From Oscillospiraceae bacterium (GTDB lineage: Bacteria > Bacillota > Clostridia > Oscillospirales > CAG-272), in NCBI GenBank assembly GCA_015064255.1, contig SVSP01000001.1:62001-126000 (forward strand): DNA of 64,000 nucleotides, in the 5' to 3' direction. A program made the translations under genes and the position numbers. Positions 48,099 to 56,259 of this stretch are shown here, piece after piece. Below the pieces are notes generated by a model. That model was not told where the DNA came from, made no database searches, and saw only the letters and a program-made list of their open reading frames with translations. Numbering within the stretch: position 1 is the stretch's first letter; every line of letters begins with the position of its first letter.

Positions 48099-49823
48099 TT
48101 ACTGTTCAAATATTTTGAGCTTCGCAAACTGAATACGCTGTCTTCCCGTTTCGGGAACATCTGTCGTGTTCATATAGTAGATAACAGAAGTGTCGGAACC
48201 TACAATAAAGCAGGGACGGTATCCCATTCTGTTGGTATTGAGAACATCGTTTCCAAGATCGTACGTAAGAGGATTTTCCATAGCTTCCCAAGTTTTTCCG
48301 TAGTCAAGGCTTACAAATATTCTGTGCGTGCCATCACCGTTTCTCTCGGTTCTTCCCGTTGCGAAAAGAGTTCCGCATTCACCGCCGGCAGGCGTCCATA
48401 CGCAGGATGGCGCGTGTGTTGCAGTATATCCGCTTGACGTTATGATCTGTGTTCCGGGATCGGAGGGATTCCAAGAGGTGATGTCCTTGGTCGTCTTGTA
48501 GTGTATAAATCCGCCGTAGTAATTTCCGGATTCATTCTTACCTGCACGTTCATAGATAAGGAAATATTCACCGTTGCCCATTTTTGTTACAACAGGCATT
48601 CCGGGACGTGCCGACCAAGTATCAAAAGCAACTACATCAACAGATTCGCTCCAATTTTTTCCGTCATTTGAACGCTTGTAAACTAACTTCTGGTCAAATT
48701 TCGGGTCAGAATCGTCTGTATAGAAGCAGTAAAGATATCCGTCGGATTCTTCATAGAACATAAATGGTTCCCAAACGCCTTCAAGCGTTCCTCCGCCTGT
48801 GGCAACAATGGAATATTCTTCCCAAGTATATCCGCAGTCAAAGCTTCTCCATATTGCTATGTGAGATTTGCGGTTGTAATCAACGGAATTTCCCGAATAC
48901 AGGAGAGTTCCTGCGGGCATATCACCTATCTGTACGGGAAGCTCAAACAGGTTTGCCATAGAGATACCCTTGATAGACGGATCGATAGTTTCGAGCGGAC
49001 GTGCAATTATCTTCCAATTTTCACCGTCGTCGGTGCTTTCCATTACACAAGACTGTGTGTTCGGTCCACCCGTTGTTCCAAGACAGAAGATGGCTATAAG
49101 CTTGCCGTTGTTTTCCTTGTTTTCCTGATGTCTGAGCTCAACAACCGAGGGATAGTGAGCTCTTTGAGGTAGACAAGTGATACCGAGAATCTTCATAGCA
49201 CCTTTTGCAGGAACGGTGAATGCCGTAGAGAGTACCTCAACATCTATGTCAAGCTTTGTGCCCACAGTGATATTTTTAATTGCGGTATAAGGGTTGGTAA
49301 CAGTTTTTCCTTCGGACATATTTATCTTTCCTGCTTTGTCAGACGTAAGTACGTAATTTTGGGTGAAATACTGTATGGCGCGTACAGTAGACGTTGCCGA
49401 TTTTCCGAGAATAACGATCTTGTTGTCGGTTATCTCTATTATGTAAGAATCTCCTTCGGAGCTGTCGAGCTTCGCAAGTGCGTCGGCAGATTCCTTTCGG
49501 TTTGTTTGGTCGATAAGAATCTCTTTAGCGTTTTCATCAAGTGTTTCGGTAGGATTGTACCAATCCGTTTTGACGGGAATATCAATTCCAAGACTTGACT
49601 TAATAGCTGTTTTCAGGTTTTGGGTTGCATTTGTGACTTTTTGGTCAGATGAATCAAGGCGAATCAAGGTGTACTTGCTTATGCTCAGATATCCTTCTTC
49701 ATTTTCATCTTCAGGTTTGTTTGTTTCCTCTTTGTTTTTGTTACAAGCGAACAGCATAGTAGTAATAAGAGAAAAAATCAGTATCAGAGATAAAATTCTA
49801 ATGAAAGAGTTTGTTTTTTTCAT
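48099..49823 (-). CDS. Lipoprotein with sialidase-like (BNR) beta-propeller
   Basis: The 574-residue product starts with a signal peptide and lipobox TTMLFAC (lipidated C27). Residues about 45-160 resemble the N-terminal alpha/beta domain of hexosaminidase-type enzymes (EILIDQTNRKESADAL). The rest is a beta propeller with Asp boxes STDDGENW, SFDCGYTW, SNDGKNW and SLDYGKTW, and active-site-like GVWEPFM, WSARPGMPVV and MGYRPCF. This fits GH33- or GH93-type hydrolases; the substrate is not determined. The start at 49823 follows AAAGGAAATTG; upstream codons belong to the repeat array. It lies after the uronate genes, separated by that array. Confidence 0.75.
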   Translation of the reverse strand: MKKTNSFIRILSLILIFSLITTMLFACNKNKEETNKPEDENEEGYLSISKYTLIRLDSSDQKVTNATQNLKTAIKSSLGIDIPVKTDWYNPTETLDENAKEILIDQTNRKESADALAKLDSSEGDSYIIEITDNKIVILGKSATSTVRAIQYFTQNYVLTSDKAGKINMSEGKTVTNPYTAIKNITVGTKLDIDVEVLSTAFTVPAKGAMKILGITCLPQRAHYPSVVELRHQENKENNGKLIAIFCLGTTGGPNTQSCVMESTDDGENWKIIARPLETIDPSIKGISMANLFELPVQIGDMPAGTLLYSGNSVDYNRKSHIAIWRSFDCGYTWEEYSIVATGGGTLEGVWEPFMFYEESDGYLYCFYTDDSDPKFDQKLVYKRSNDGKNWSESVDVVAFDTWSARPGMPVVTKMGNGEYFLIYERAGKNESGNYYGGFIHYKTTKDITSWNPSDPGTQIITSSGYTATHAPSCVWTPAGGECGTLFATGRTERNGDGTHRIFVSLDYGKTWEAMENPLTYDLGNDVLNTNRMGYRPCFIVGSDTSVIYYMNTTDVPETGRQRIQFAKLKIFEQ

Positions 49824-49840
49824 AAAATTCAATTTCCTTT

Positions 49841-50057
49841 TTGTGTGCCTATATTCTGCCAAGCGATGCCCAAAGGGCATCGGTTTTTGTAAAAGAAGAT
49901 TCGAAGGGCGCAGAATATAGACACACTTGTGTGCCTATATTCTGCTAAGCGATGCCCAAAGGGCATCGGTTTTTGTAAAAGAAGATTCGAAGGGCGCAGA
50001 ATATAGACACACTTGTGTGCCTATATTCTGCTAAGCGATGCCCAAAGGGCATCGGTT
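49841..50057. repeat. Tandem array of 86-base nested-palindrome units, two full copies plus a partial third
   Basis: Units start with TTGTGTGCCTATATTCTGC at 49841, 49927 and 50013 and are identical but for one C/T. In each unit the left arm GTGTGCCTATATTCTGC (49843-49859) pairs with GCAGAATATAGACACAC (49910-49926) with one mismatch, enclosing CGATGCCC-AAA-GGGCATCG (49864-49882). The third copy is cut after its inner hairpin, at the GH88 stop codon (50058-50060). The array lies between two minus-strand genes of the same locus. Confidence 0.9.
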
Positions 50058-51200
50058 TTACCAGGGATTAAACCGGCTGCCTGTGAGCTTAAGAATAGCT
50101 TCGGTGAAGAAGTAGTCGCCGTAAATGATCGGGATGTGTACCTTTCTGCCGTAAGCCTCGGTGCCCATACCGAGAATGTAGTCGGTAGATTCTTCCCAGT
50201 TACAGAACTTTTCTTCCATAGCTTTGAGAATGTTTACAGCAGCCTTGAGGTACATAGGCTTTTCAACCTCGGGGAGAACCTTTGCAAGCTCGATAAGTCC
50301 GCAAGCGGCGATAGCACCGGCTGTGGAGTCGTAGCAAACAGGTTCTTCGGGAGCGCGGAAGTCAACGGGAGGAAGCCAACCGTTTGTTGCACAGCCCGAA
50401 ATGAAATAGTGTGCTACTTTTTTGGAAGCATCGAGATAATCTTCCTTCTGTGTGTGAAGATAAGAGAGGATGAATCCGTAAAGAGCCCAAGATGCGCCGC
50501 GCGACCAGGTGGAGCCTACAGCATAGCCCTGTCCCTGAAGAGTTTCAACAACGTGACCGTCTTCAATGTCGTGCGAGCAGATGTGAACAACGCTTCCGTC
50601 GGGACGGATGTGTTCCTTTATCGCCATATCGGCGTGAGCCATAGCGATCTTTTTGAAGCGTGTGTCGCCGATGATATTTGATGCCCAGTAAAGCTGAGGA
50701 AGATTCATCATCGTATCAATGATAGAAAGCTCGGCTTTCCAGTTCCACGCGCGGATAAAGTTTGCGGTGAGATTGTATCTTGATGCGAGAGCAGCAGCGG
50801 CATAGAGATTTCTGTTCTTGGACTTTTCGTTTCCGGTAAGACGGTAATTTGCGCCTGCAAGGATGTGTTCCATAAAACCGGAGTCGTGGTCAAGACTTGC
50901 AAAGTTCATAAGATAGCCGTCGAGAAGCTCTTCGGAGCGCTCAGCTGTCTTTCTGTAATCTTCGTTGCCCGTCTTTTCGTACATAAGCCACATAAGACCG
51001 CCCCAGAAGCCGTTTGTCCACCAGGTAACGTTCTTGCCGGTTGCGGGATCAAGACAGGTGTCGTGCTTTCCGTTTGCATCGGTAGTGTAGGGGAGCTTTT
51101 CGCGGCTCTCTACCGCTACGCGCGAGAGCTTTTTGTCAAGCTTTGCTACGATTTCATCTATCCAAGCCTGATTTTTTGCAATATATTCTTCGTAAAACAT
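50058..51200 (-). CDS. GH88 unsaturated glucuronyl hydrolase, copy 1
   Basis: GH88 enzymes hydrate the 4,5-unsaturated uronate left by polysaccharide lyases and so release the sugar. The 380-residue product has WWTNGFWGGLMWLMYE, D106 in LDHDSGFM and D162 in IIDTMMNLPQLYWAS (equivalents of the two catalytic aspartates of Bacillus UGL), STWSRGASWALYGF and DSTAGAIAACGLIEL. No signal peptide, so cytoplasmic. GH105 is the close alternative, but the GFWGG and HDxGF motifs favour GH88. Paralogous to the next gene. The stop abuts the 86-base array. Confidence 0.9.
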   Translation of the reverse strand: MFYEEYIAKNQAWIDEIVAKLDKKLSRVAVESREKLPYTTDANGKHDTCLDPATGKNVTWWTNGFWGGLMWLMYEKTGNEDYRKTAERSEELLDGYLMNFASLDHDSGFMEHILAGANYRLTGNEKSKNRNLYAAAALASRYNLTANFIRAWNWKAELSIIDTMMNLPQLYWASNIIGDTRFKKIAMAHADMAIKEHIRPDGSVVHICSHDIEDGHVVETLQGQGYAVGSTWSRGASWALYGFILSYLHTQKEDYLDASKKVAHYFISGCATNGWLPPVDFRAPEEPVCYDSTAGAIAACGLIELAKVLPEVEKPMYLKAAVNILKAMEEKFCNWEESTDYILGMGTEAYGRKVHIPIIYGDYFFTEAILKLTGSRFNPW

Positions 51201-51230
51201 AGTTTTATCTCCTTGAATTTTATTTGAACT

Positions 51231-52385
51231 TTATTTGAGCCAAGGGTTGAAGTCAAAGCCTTTGAGCTTGGCAATAGCTTCTGCGAAGAAATAGTCGCCG
51301 TAAATTATAGGCTTGTGAATTCCTCGCGTGTACATTTCCGTGCCCATCTGGAGTATGGAATCCTCGTTTTCTTCCCAATTGCAGAACTTTTCTTCCATAG
51401 CACGAAGTATCTTCAGCGCGGCTGTGATGTACGGTCTCTGTTCGAAATCGGGTAGATTTCGAGCAATTTCGATAAGTCCGCAGGCGGCGATAGCACCTGC
51501 AGTCGAATCGTAAAGGACAGGCTCTTCGGGTGCACGGAAGTCTACGAGGGGAAGCCAGTCCGTGTCGGCTACGTTAGTAATGAAATAGTTCGCGATCCTT
51601 TTCGCTATGTTGAGGTAACGAATTTCGCCTGTGTGCATATAAGAGAGAATGAATCCGTAAAGTCCCCACGCTTCGCCGCGCGACCAAGTTGATCCGACAG
51701 CGTAACCCTGACCGCCGAGCGTTTCGAGCATTTCTCCCGTAACGGTGTGGTGAACTACGATGTGATTCATTGATCCGTCTTCGCGTACGTGATCCCGTAT
51801 CGACATATCGGCGTGCGAGACCGCGATCTGAGCAAAACGGTCGTCACCGAGCTCTTTTGATGCCCAGTAGAGAAGGGGAATGTTCATCATACAGTCGATT
51901 ATTGTCCAACCGTCATTGTCAAGTCCGAACCATTTTCCGTTCCACGCGCGGATGTAACCGCCGTTTTCCTTGAATCTCGAGGCGAGAGTCATAGCGGCAA
52001 TAAGGTTTCTGTTGCGCGAAGCCGTGTCACCCGTAAGACGGTAATTTGCACCCGAAAGGATGTGCCACATAAATCCGACGTCGTGGTGAAGCTTCTGAAC
52101 GTCGGAAAAAGCCTTATCCATAAGCTCTTCCGAACGAATTGCAGTCTTTTTGTACTCTTCGTTGCCTGTGGCGGCGTACATTATCCACATAAGACCGCCC
52201 CAAAAGCCGTTTGTCCACCAAAAAATATCTTTGTCGGACGATTTGTCGTCGTGAACGCCATTTTGAGTGGAATATGGGATTTTGTCGCGGCTCTTTACTG
52301 CCGTGCGGGAAAGCTTTTCGTCAAGCTTTTCCCAGGTTTCGTCTATAAATGTCTTGTTTTCTGAAATATATTTTTCGTAAAACAT
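51231..52385 (-). CDS. GH88 unsaturated glucuronyl hydrolase, copy 2
   Basis: The 384-residue product is a clear paralogue of copy 1 and keeps all the motifs: WWTNGFWGGLMW, D102 in HHDVGFMW, D164 in TIIDCMMNIPLLYWAS, STWSRGEAWGLYGF and DSTAGAIAACGLIEI. It differs at the insertion KWFGLDNDGW before D164, which could alter substrate choice. The ATG at 52385 follows ACGGAGG; a start at 52403 lies upstream of that site. It is 30 bases from copy 1. Confidence 0.9.
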   Translation of the reverse strand: MFYEKYISENKTFIDETWEKLDEKLSRTAVKSRDKIPYSTQNGVHDDKSSDKDIFWWTNGFWGGLMWIMYAATGNEEYKKTAIRSEELMDKAFSDVQKLHHDVGFMWHILSGANYRLTGDTASRNRNLIAAMTLASRFKENGGYIRAWNGKWFGLDNDGWTIIDCMMNIPLLYWASKELGDDRFAQIAVSHADMSIRDHVREDGSMNHIVVHHTVTGEMLETLGGQGYAVGSTWSRGEAWGLYGFILSYMHTGEIRYLNIAKRIANYFITNVADTDWLPLVDFRAPEEPVLYDSTAGAIAACGLIEIARNLPDFEQRPYITAALKILRAMEEKFCNWEENEDSILQMGTEMYTRGIHKPIIYGDYFFAEAIAKLKGFDFNPWLK

Positions 52386-52432
52386 AATAATTACCTCCGT
52401 CAAAATGGCTTTTCAGCTTTTTTGACTAAAAA

Positions 52433-53230
52433 TTACTTGGGCTGTTTTCCGATATATGCAAGGATACCGCCGTCAACGTAAAGAATGTGTCCGTTTACAA
52501 AGTTGGAAGCATCGGATGCGAGGAATACTGCGGGACCTGCGAGGTCATCGGGGTCACCCCAACGAGCCGCGGGAGTTTTGGCGATGATAAAGCTGTCAAA
52601 GGGATGACGGCTTCCGTCGGGCTGTGTTTCGCGCAGGGGTGCGGTCTGAGGAGTTGCGATGTAACCCGGTCCGATACCGTTGCACTGAATGTTGAATTCG
52701 CCGTATTCGGATGCGATGTTCTTCGTAAGCATCTTGAGTCCGCCCTTTGCGGCAGCATAAGCGGAAACCGTTTCACGTCCGAGCTCGCTCATCATAGAGC
52801 AGATGTTGATGATCTTTCCGTGTCCCTTCTTTATCATAGAGGGAAGAACCGCCTTCGCGCAAATGAAGGGTGCGTTAAGGTCAACGTCGATAACCTGACG
52901 GAATTCATCAGCGGTCATTTCGGTCATAGGAATTCTCTTGATAATTCCCGCATTGTTTACGAGAATGTCGATGATTCCGATCTCTTCTTCTATCTTTTTA
53001 ACCATTGCATTTACAGCATTTTCGTCGGTAACGTCGCATACAAAGCCTGTTGCGTCAATGCCTGCTTCCTTATAAGAAGCAAGTCCTTTGTCAACGAATT
53101 CCTGCTTTAAGTCGTTGAAAACTATCTTTGCGCCTGCTTCGGAGAGCGCTTTTGCAATTGCAAAGCCGATACCATAAGAAGCACCCGTAACAAGAGCAAT
53201 TTTACCTTCAAGTGAAAACATATTTGCCAT
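52433..53230 (-). CDS. kduD: 2-dehydro-3-deoxy-D-gluconate 5-dehydrogenase KduD (SDR)
   Basis: KduD reduces 2,5-diketo-3-deoxygluconate to 2-keto-3-deoxygluconate with NAD(P)H. The 265-residue product is a classical short-chain dehydrogenase: TGASYGIG at 15-22, NNAG at 92-95, S145, Y158 and K162. The ending ASNFVNGHILYVDGGILAYIG matches KduD. GAAAGGA lies before the ATG. It lies between kduI and the GH88 genes, completing two further steps of the pathway; kdgK and kdgA are not in the window. Confidence 0.92.
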   Translation of the reverse strand: MANMFSLEGKIALVTGASYGIGFAIAKALSEAGAKIVFNDLKQEFVDKGLASYKEAGIDATGFVCDVTDENAVNAMVKKIEEEIGIIDILVNNAGIIKRIPMTEMTADEFRQVIDVDLNAPFICAKAVLPSMIKKGHGKIINICSMMSELGRETVSAYAAAKGGLKMLTKNIASEYGEFNIQCNGIGPGYIATPQTAPLRETQPDGSRHPFDSFIIAKTPAARWGDPDDLAGPAVFLASDASNFVNGHILYVDGGILAYIGKQPK

Positions 53231-53288
53231 TTTACTAAATTCCTTTCAAATGATATGATCTTAGAGTGATTCTAAAAAATCTCTCAAA

Positions 53289-54965
53289 TTAAAGAAGATC
53301 CTTTGTTTCGATGTGGTCCATATCGTCGAAATCCTGATTTTCGCCGCACATAGCCCAGATAAACGAGTAGTTTCTTGTACCAACACCCGAGTGGATAGAC
53401 CAAGAGGGTGAAATAACTGCTTCTTCGTTGTGCATAATGATGTGTCTTGTTTCGCTCGGCTCGCCCATCATATGGAATACTACGTCGTTTTCGCCCATAT
53501 CAAGGTAGAGATATACTTCCATACGTCTGTCGTGAGTATGGCAAGGCATAGTGTTCCAGTTTGATCCTACGTCAAGCTGTGTAAGACCCATAGAAAGCTG
53601 GCAGGTCTTGAGAACTGCGGGATGAATGTACTGATTGATAACTCTCTTGTTGCATTCCTCAACAGTACCGAGGGGACGCTTGTTAGCCTTTGTAATGTCG
53701 ATGTGAACTGTGGGGTAGGTTGTGTGAGCAGGGCAGGAGCTTACGTAGAATTTAGCAGGCTCGTTTTCGTCACAGCTTCTGAAAGTGATGTCCTTGTTGC
53801 CCATACCGATGTAAATACCGTCACGGGGATTCATTTCATATTCTGTTCCGTCAACCGAGATGATACCCTTGCCGCCGATGTTTATACAGCCCATTTCTCT
53901 TCTTTCGAGGAAATACTGTGCAGCGAGTTCTTTGCCTGCTTCAAGCTTAAGAACCTGACGAACAGGCATAAGTCCTGCTGTGATGATGCGGTCGATGTGG
54001 CTGTAAACCATTCTGATATTGTCTTTTGTGAAGAGATTTGCGATGTGGAATTCCTCGCGAAGTCTTTCTGTTGTGTAGTGCTTAACGTCTTTTGCGTTAG
54101 ATGCCTGTCTTACTTCCATTTTACTTAAATCCTCCTTAATATACGTGCCGAATACCTGAAGCTGCGAAAGTGCGGCAAAAGAGAGTATCTCGGTCACCTG
54201 TGTAAAATTGAATAAATGAATAGTTCTTGTTACTTTTTTCTCGAATCGGATAGCAATACCGTTTGAGTTTTCGGGGTTGAGATCGCTTCCGTCCATTTTG
54301 AATTCGCCCTTTATTATCTCACCGTCGGAAAACTCTATGTCAATAGATTTCCAGTATGAGTCGTGCGGAATGCCTGTCTTGGGATCGTGCGCAAAATCTG
54401 CACGCAGGAAGAATACAAGCTTGTCTATCTCTACGTCGCGTCCGAAATCGAGAGTCCACTCGAGATCGTTTCTTGCTCCGCCCGCCCAAGAGTGATAAGG
54501 ATATGAGCCGTGTCCCTGATTGTTTATAACGCCGTCAATAGCGTTACGCTCGTAGAAGCAGGGCTCTTCGCGTGTGACGAAGTTTGCATATGCGTGCGGA
54601 TAAAAGCGCATAGGACCGTGTCTGTCGTGTGAATTGAGCGATATCTGACGGTAAGCGTAGATCTCATCGTCTTCGGGTTCGCGTACTGTGATAGGATGTT
54701 CTTCTCCCGCAAAAGCACCGGGCGCATAGCAAGCTCGTCTTTGAGCTGCGTCGGGGACTATGAAGTCGAAGCTTTTGTTGGGCACCCATACGATACTTTC
54801 TGCAAGCGTTGGATCAAGCTTTACTGAAATAAATTCGCAACTGTCAAGGCTTACACGAATTTTGTAACCCGCTTCAAGCAGACCGCTGTAGCAGGTGTCG
54901 ATATTCATACCTTTTTTTTCAAAAAGTACCTTACCTGCCGTGTCAAATATTTTAAGTGTCAGCAT
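53289..54965 (-). CDS. kduI: KduI isomerase fused to an N-terminal carbohydrate-binding-like domain
   Basis: KduI converts 4-deoxy-L-threo-5-hexosulose uronate to the substrate of KduD. Residues from M283 on match the whole of normal KduI (about 276 residues), with zinc ligands H476, H478, E483 (CHTHDRRME) and H525 (WSIHSG). The first 282 residues resemble a beta-sandwich/discoidin-type domain (HSWAGGARNDLEWTLDFGRDVEIDKL). At the junction the sequence AAGGAGG (54131-54137) lies 11 bases before the M283 codon at 54119, so KduI alone may also be made. AGGAGG precedes the first ATG. It is the first gene of the operon. Confidence 0.88.
   Translation of the reverse strand: MLTLKIFDTAGKVLFEKKGMNIDTCYSGLLEAGYKIRVSLDSCEFISVKLDPTLAESIVWVPNKSFDFIVPDAAQRRACYAPGAFAGEEHPITVREPEDDEIYAYRQISLNSHDRHGPMRFYPHAYANFVTREEPCFYERNAIDGVINNQGHGSYPYHSWAGGARNDLEWTLDFGRDVEIDKLVFFLRADFAHDPKTGIPHDSYWKSIDIEFSDGEIIKGEFKMDGSDLNPENSNGIAIRFEKKVTRTIHLFNFTQVTEILSFAALSQLQVFGTYIKEDLSKMEVRQASNAKDVKHYTTERLREEFHIANLFTKDNIRMVYSHIDRIITAGLMPVRQVLKLEAGKELAAQYFLERREMGCINIGGKGIISVDGTEYEMNPRDGIYIGMGNKDITFRSCDENEPAKFYVSSCPAHTTYPTVHIDITKANKRPLGTVEECNKRVINQYIHPAVLKTCQLSMGLTQLDVGSNWNTMPCHTHDRRMEVYLYLDMGENDVVFHMMGEPSETRHIIMHNEEAVISPSWSIHSGVGTRNYSFIWAMCGENQDFDDMDHIETKDLL
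54131..54137 (-). promoter_or_regulatory. Internal ribosome binding site before the KduI part
   Basis: AAGGAGG on the minus strand, 11 bases upstream of the in-frame ATG at 54119. It is a full anti-16S match inside an open reading frame. Confidence 0.6.
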
Positions 54966-55032
54966 AGGATAACCTCCTTTTTATGATTTTTATGTTAGTA
55001 AATTGCCGTTTGACAGCAGTATCCATACTGTA

Positions 55033-55060
55033 TTTATAGTATATCATACAATTTTTGCAA
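55033..55060 (-). promoter_or_regulatory. Promoter of the kduI operon
   Basis: Minus strand TTGCAA (55055-55060) and TATAAA (55033-55038), 16-base spacer. It is divergent from the AraC promoter; both use a TTGCAA box, which may be part of shared regulator sites. Confidence 0.55.
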
Positions 55061-55087
55061 ATAACATAGCAAAAATCAACTAAAATA

Positions 55088-55116
55088 TTGCAATTCTCAC
55101 CGTTGTGTGTTATACT
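55088..55116 (+). promoter_or_regulatory. Promoter of the AraC-family gene
   Basis: TTGCAA (55088-55093) and TATACT (55111-55116), 17-base spacer. The ribosome site AAGGGAG lies at 55133-55139. Confidence 0.65.
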
Positions 55117-55148
55117 TGAAAGGGAAGAGACGAAGGGAGCGTGAAATA

Positions 55149-56000
55149 ATGAAATGTATGTTCGAAAGCTGTTCACTTGCTATAGCGCACGCAAGCGAAA
55201 ATAATAGCTTCGCGGGATATTATTCGGAATCGTCAAATCCGGATCCGAATATACATATGCACAACTGCTGTGAGATATTTTTCTGCCTGTCCGGCGGAAA
55301 AAACTTCCTTATAGGCAGTCAGCTTTATGAGGTTTCGGATAACGATATTTTTGTTATAAATCAGTATGAAGGTCATAAGATAACCTATCTTGACGATACG
55401 AAATTCAGACGGTACGTTCTTCAGATAAGTCCGGAATTTATATACGGGGTTTCGAGTAACTGTACAGATCTAGGTAAATGCTTCTATCCTCACGAGTATG
55501 GATTTGATCACAGAAGACAGCTTACAAAGGAAATGGCTGAGAATTTCAAGAAGAAGATAGATATGCTAAGCGTTGATTTTGGATATGGCGACGATATTCT
55601 GAAAAGACAGATAATGACAGAGCTACTCGTTGAGCTTAACCGAATTTTTATGACGTCTGATGAAGCTTCTGTAATTTCCTCGTCAAACACAGCGGTTCGC
55701 GCTGCTATAGATTATATAAACGCGAATTATTCACAGCCGCTTAATCTTGAAAGTGTTGCAAAGAGCGCATATCTTTCGGTAAATCAGCTCTGCAGACTTT
55801 TCTCTAAATACTGCGGTACTACGGTTGCTAAATATATTATGTCAAAAAGAATAAGCGAAGCAAAAAAACTGCTTGCATCGGGTAAAAGTGTTACTGAAAC
55901 CGCTATGCTTTGCGGGTTTGGCGATTATTCGGTATTTATGAGGGTGTTCAAGAAGAGTGTCGGAATGACTCCGGGTAAGTATAAATCGCTTTCAGAGTAA
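55149..56000 (+). CDS. AraC-family regulator, probable controller of the uronate operon
   Basis: The 283-residue product has an N-terminal cupin-type sensor (HMHNCCEIFFCLSGGKNFLIG, then DIFVINQYEGHKI) and two C-terminal HTH motifs from about 180 (LNLESVAKSAYLSVNQLCRLFSKYCG and VTETAMLCGFGDYSVFMRVFKKSVGMTPGKY). The ATG at 55149 is chosen for AAGGGAG upstream. It is divergent from kduI over a 183-base region, the usual layout for a local activator responding to a sugar or uronate. Confidence 0.9.
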   Translation: MKCMFESCSLAIAHASENNSFAGYYSESSNPDPNIHMHNCCEIFFCLSGGKNFLIGSQLYEVSDNDIFVINQYEGHKITYLDDTKFRRYVLQISPEFIYGVSSNCTDLGKCFYPHEYGFDHRRQLTKEMAENFKKKIDMLSVDFGYGDDILKRQIMTELLVELNRIFMTSDEASVISSSNTAVRAAIDYINANYSQPLNLESVAKSAYLSVNQLCRLFSKYCGTTVAKYIMSKRISEAKKLLASGKSVTETAMLCGFGDYSVFMRVFKKSVGMTPGKYKSLSE

Positions 56001-56062
56001 CTATCAATAAAAATGACCCTCAATTTTTGTTCAAATCGTCAATTGAAAAAAATCGTAAATTG

Positions 56063-56092
56063 TTGATTTTTGCAGTATGTATATGGTATAAT
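56063..56092 (+). promoter_or_regulatory. Promoter of the DUF1846 gene
   Basis: TTGATT (56063-56068) and a perfect TATAAT (56087-56092), 18-base spacer. Confidence 0.65.
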
Positions 56093-56140
56093 TAATAAGT
56101 TATTGAATTTGATTGTATTTTATATCAAAGTAATGAGGTA

Positions 56141-56228
56141 AGTCTGAAAAATGGGTCGTTTTTCAGACTGAAGTTTTGTGGCTTTCGCATCGAGGATGCG
56201 AATTTGCCAAGTCAAAACGCACAAAACT
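56141..56228 (+). promoter_or_regulatory. Structured leader of the DUF1846 gene
   Basis: Two adjacent structures lie between promoter and gene. AGTCTGAAAAA (56141-56151) pairs with TTTTTCAGACT (56159-56169). AGTTTTGTG (56172-56180) pairs with CACAAAACT (56220-56228) and encloses TTCGCATC-GAG-GATGCGAA (56184-56202) and GGC/GCC. All are perfect stems. No known riboswitch was recognised. Confidence 0.6.
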
Positions 56229-56259
56229 CCAGAACCTAAAGAAAGGTATGATCATAATT

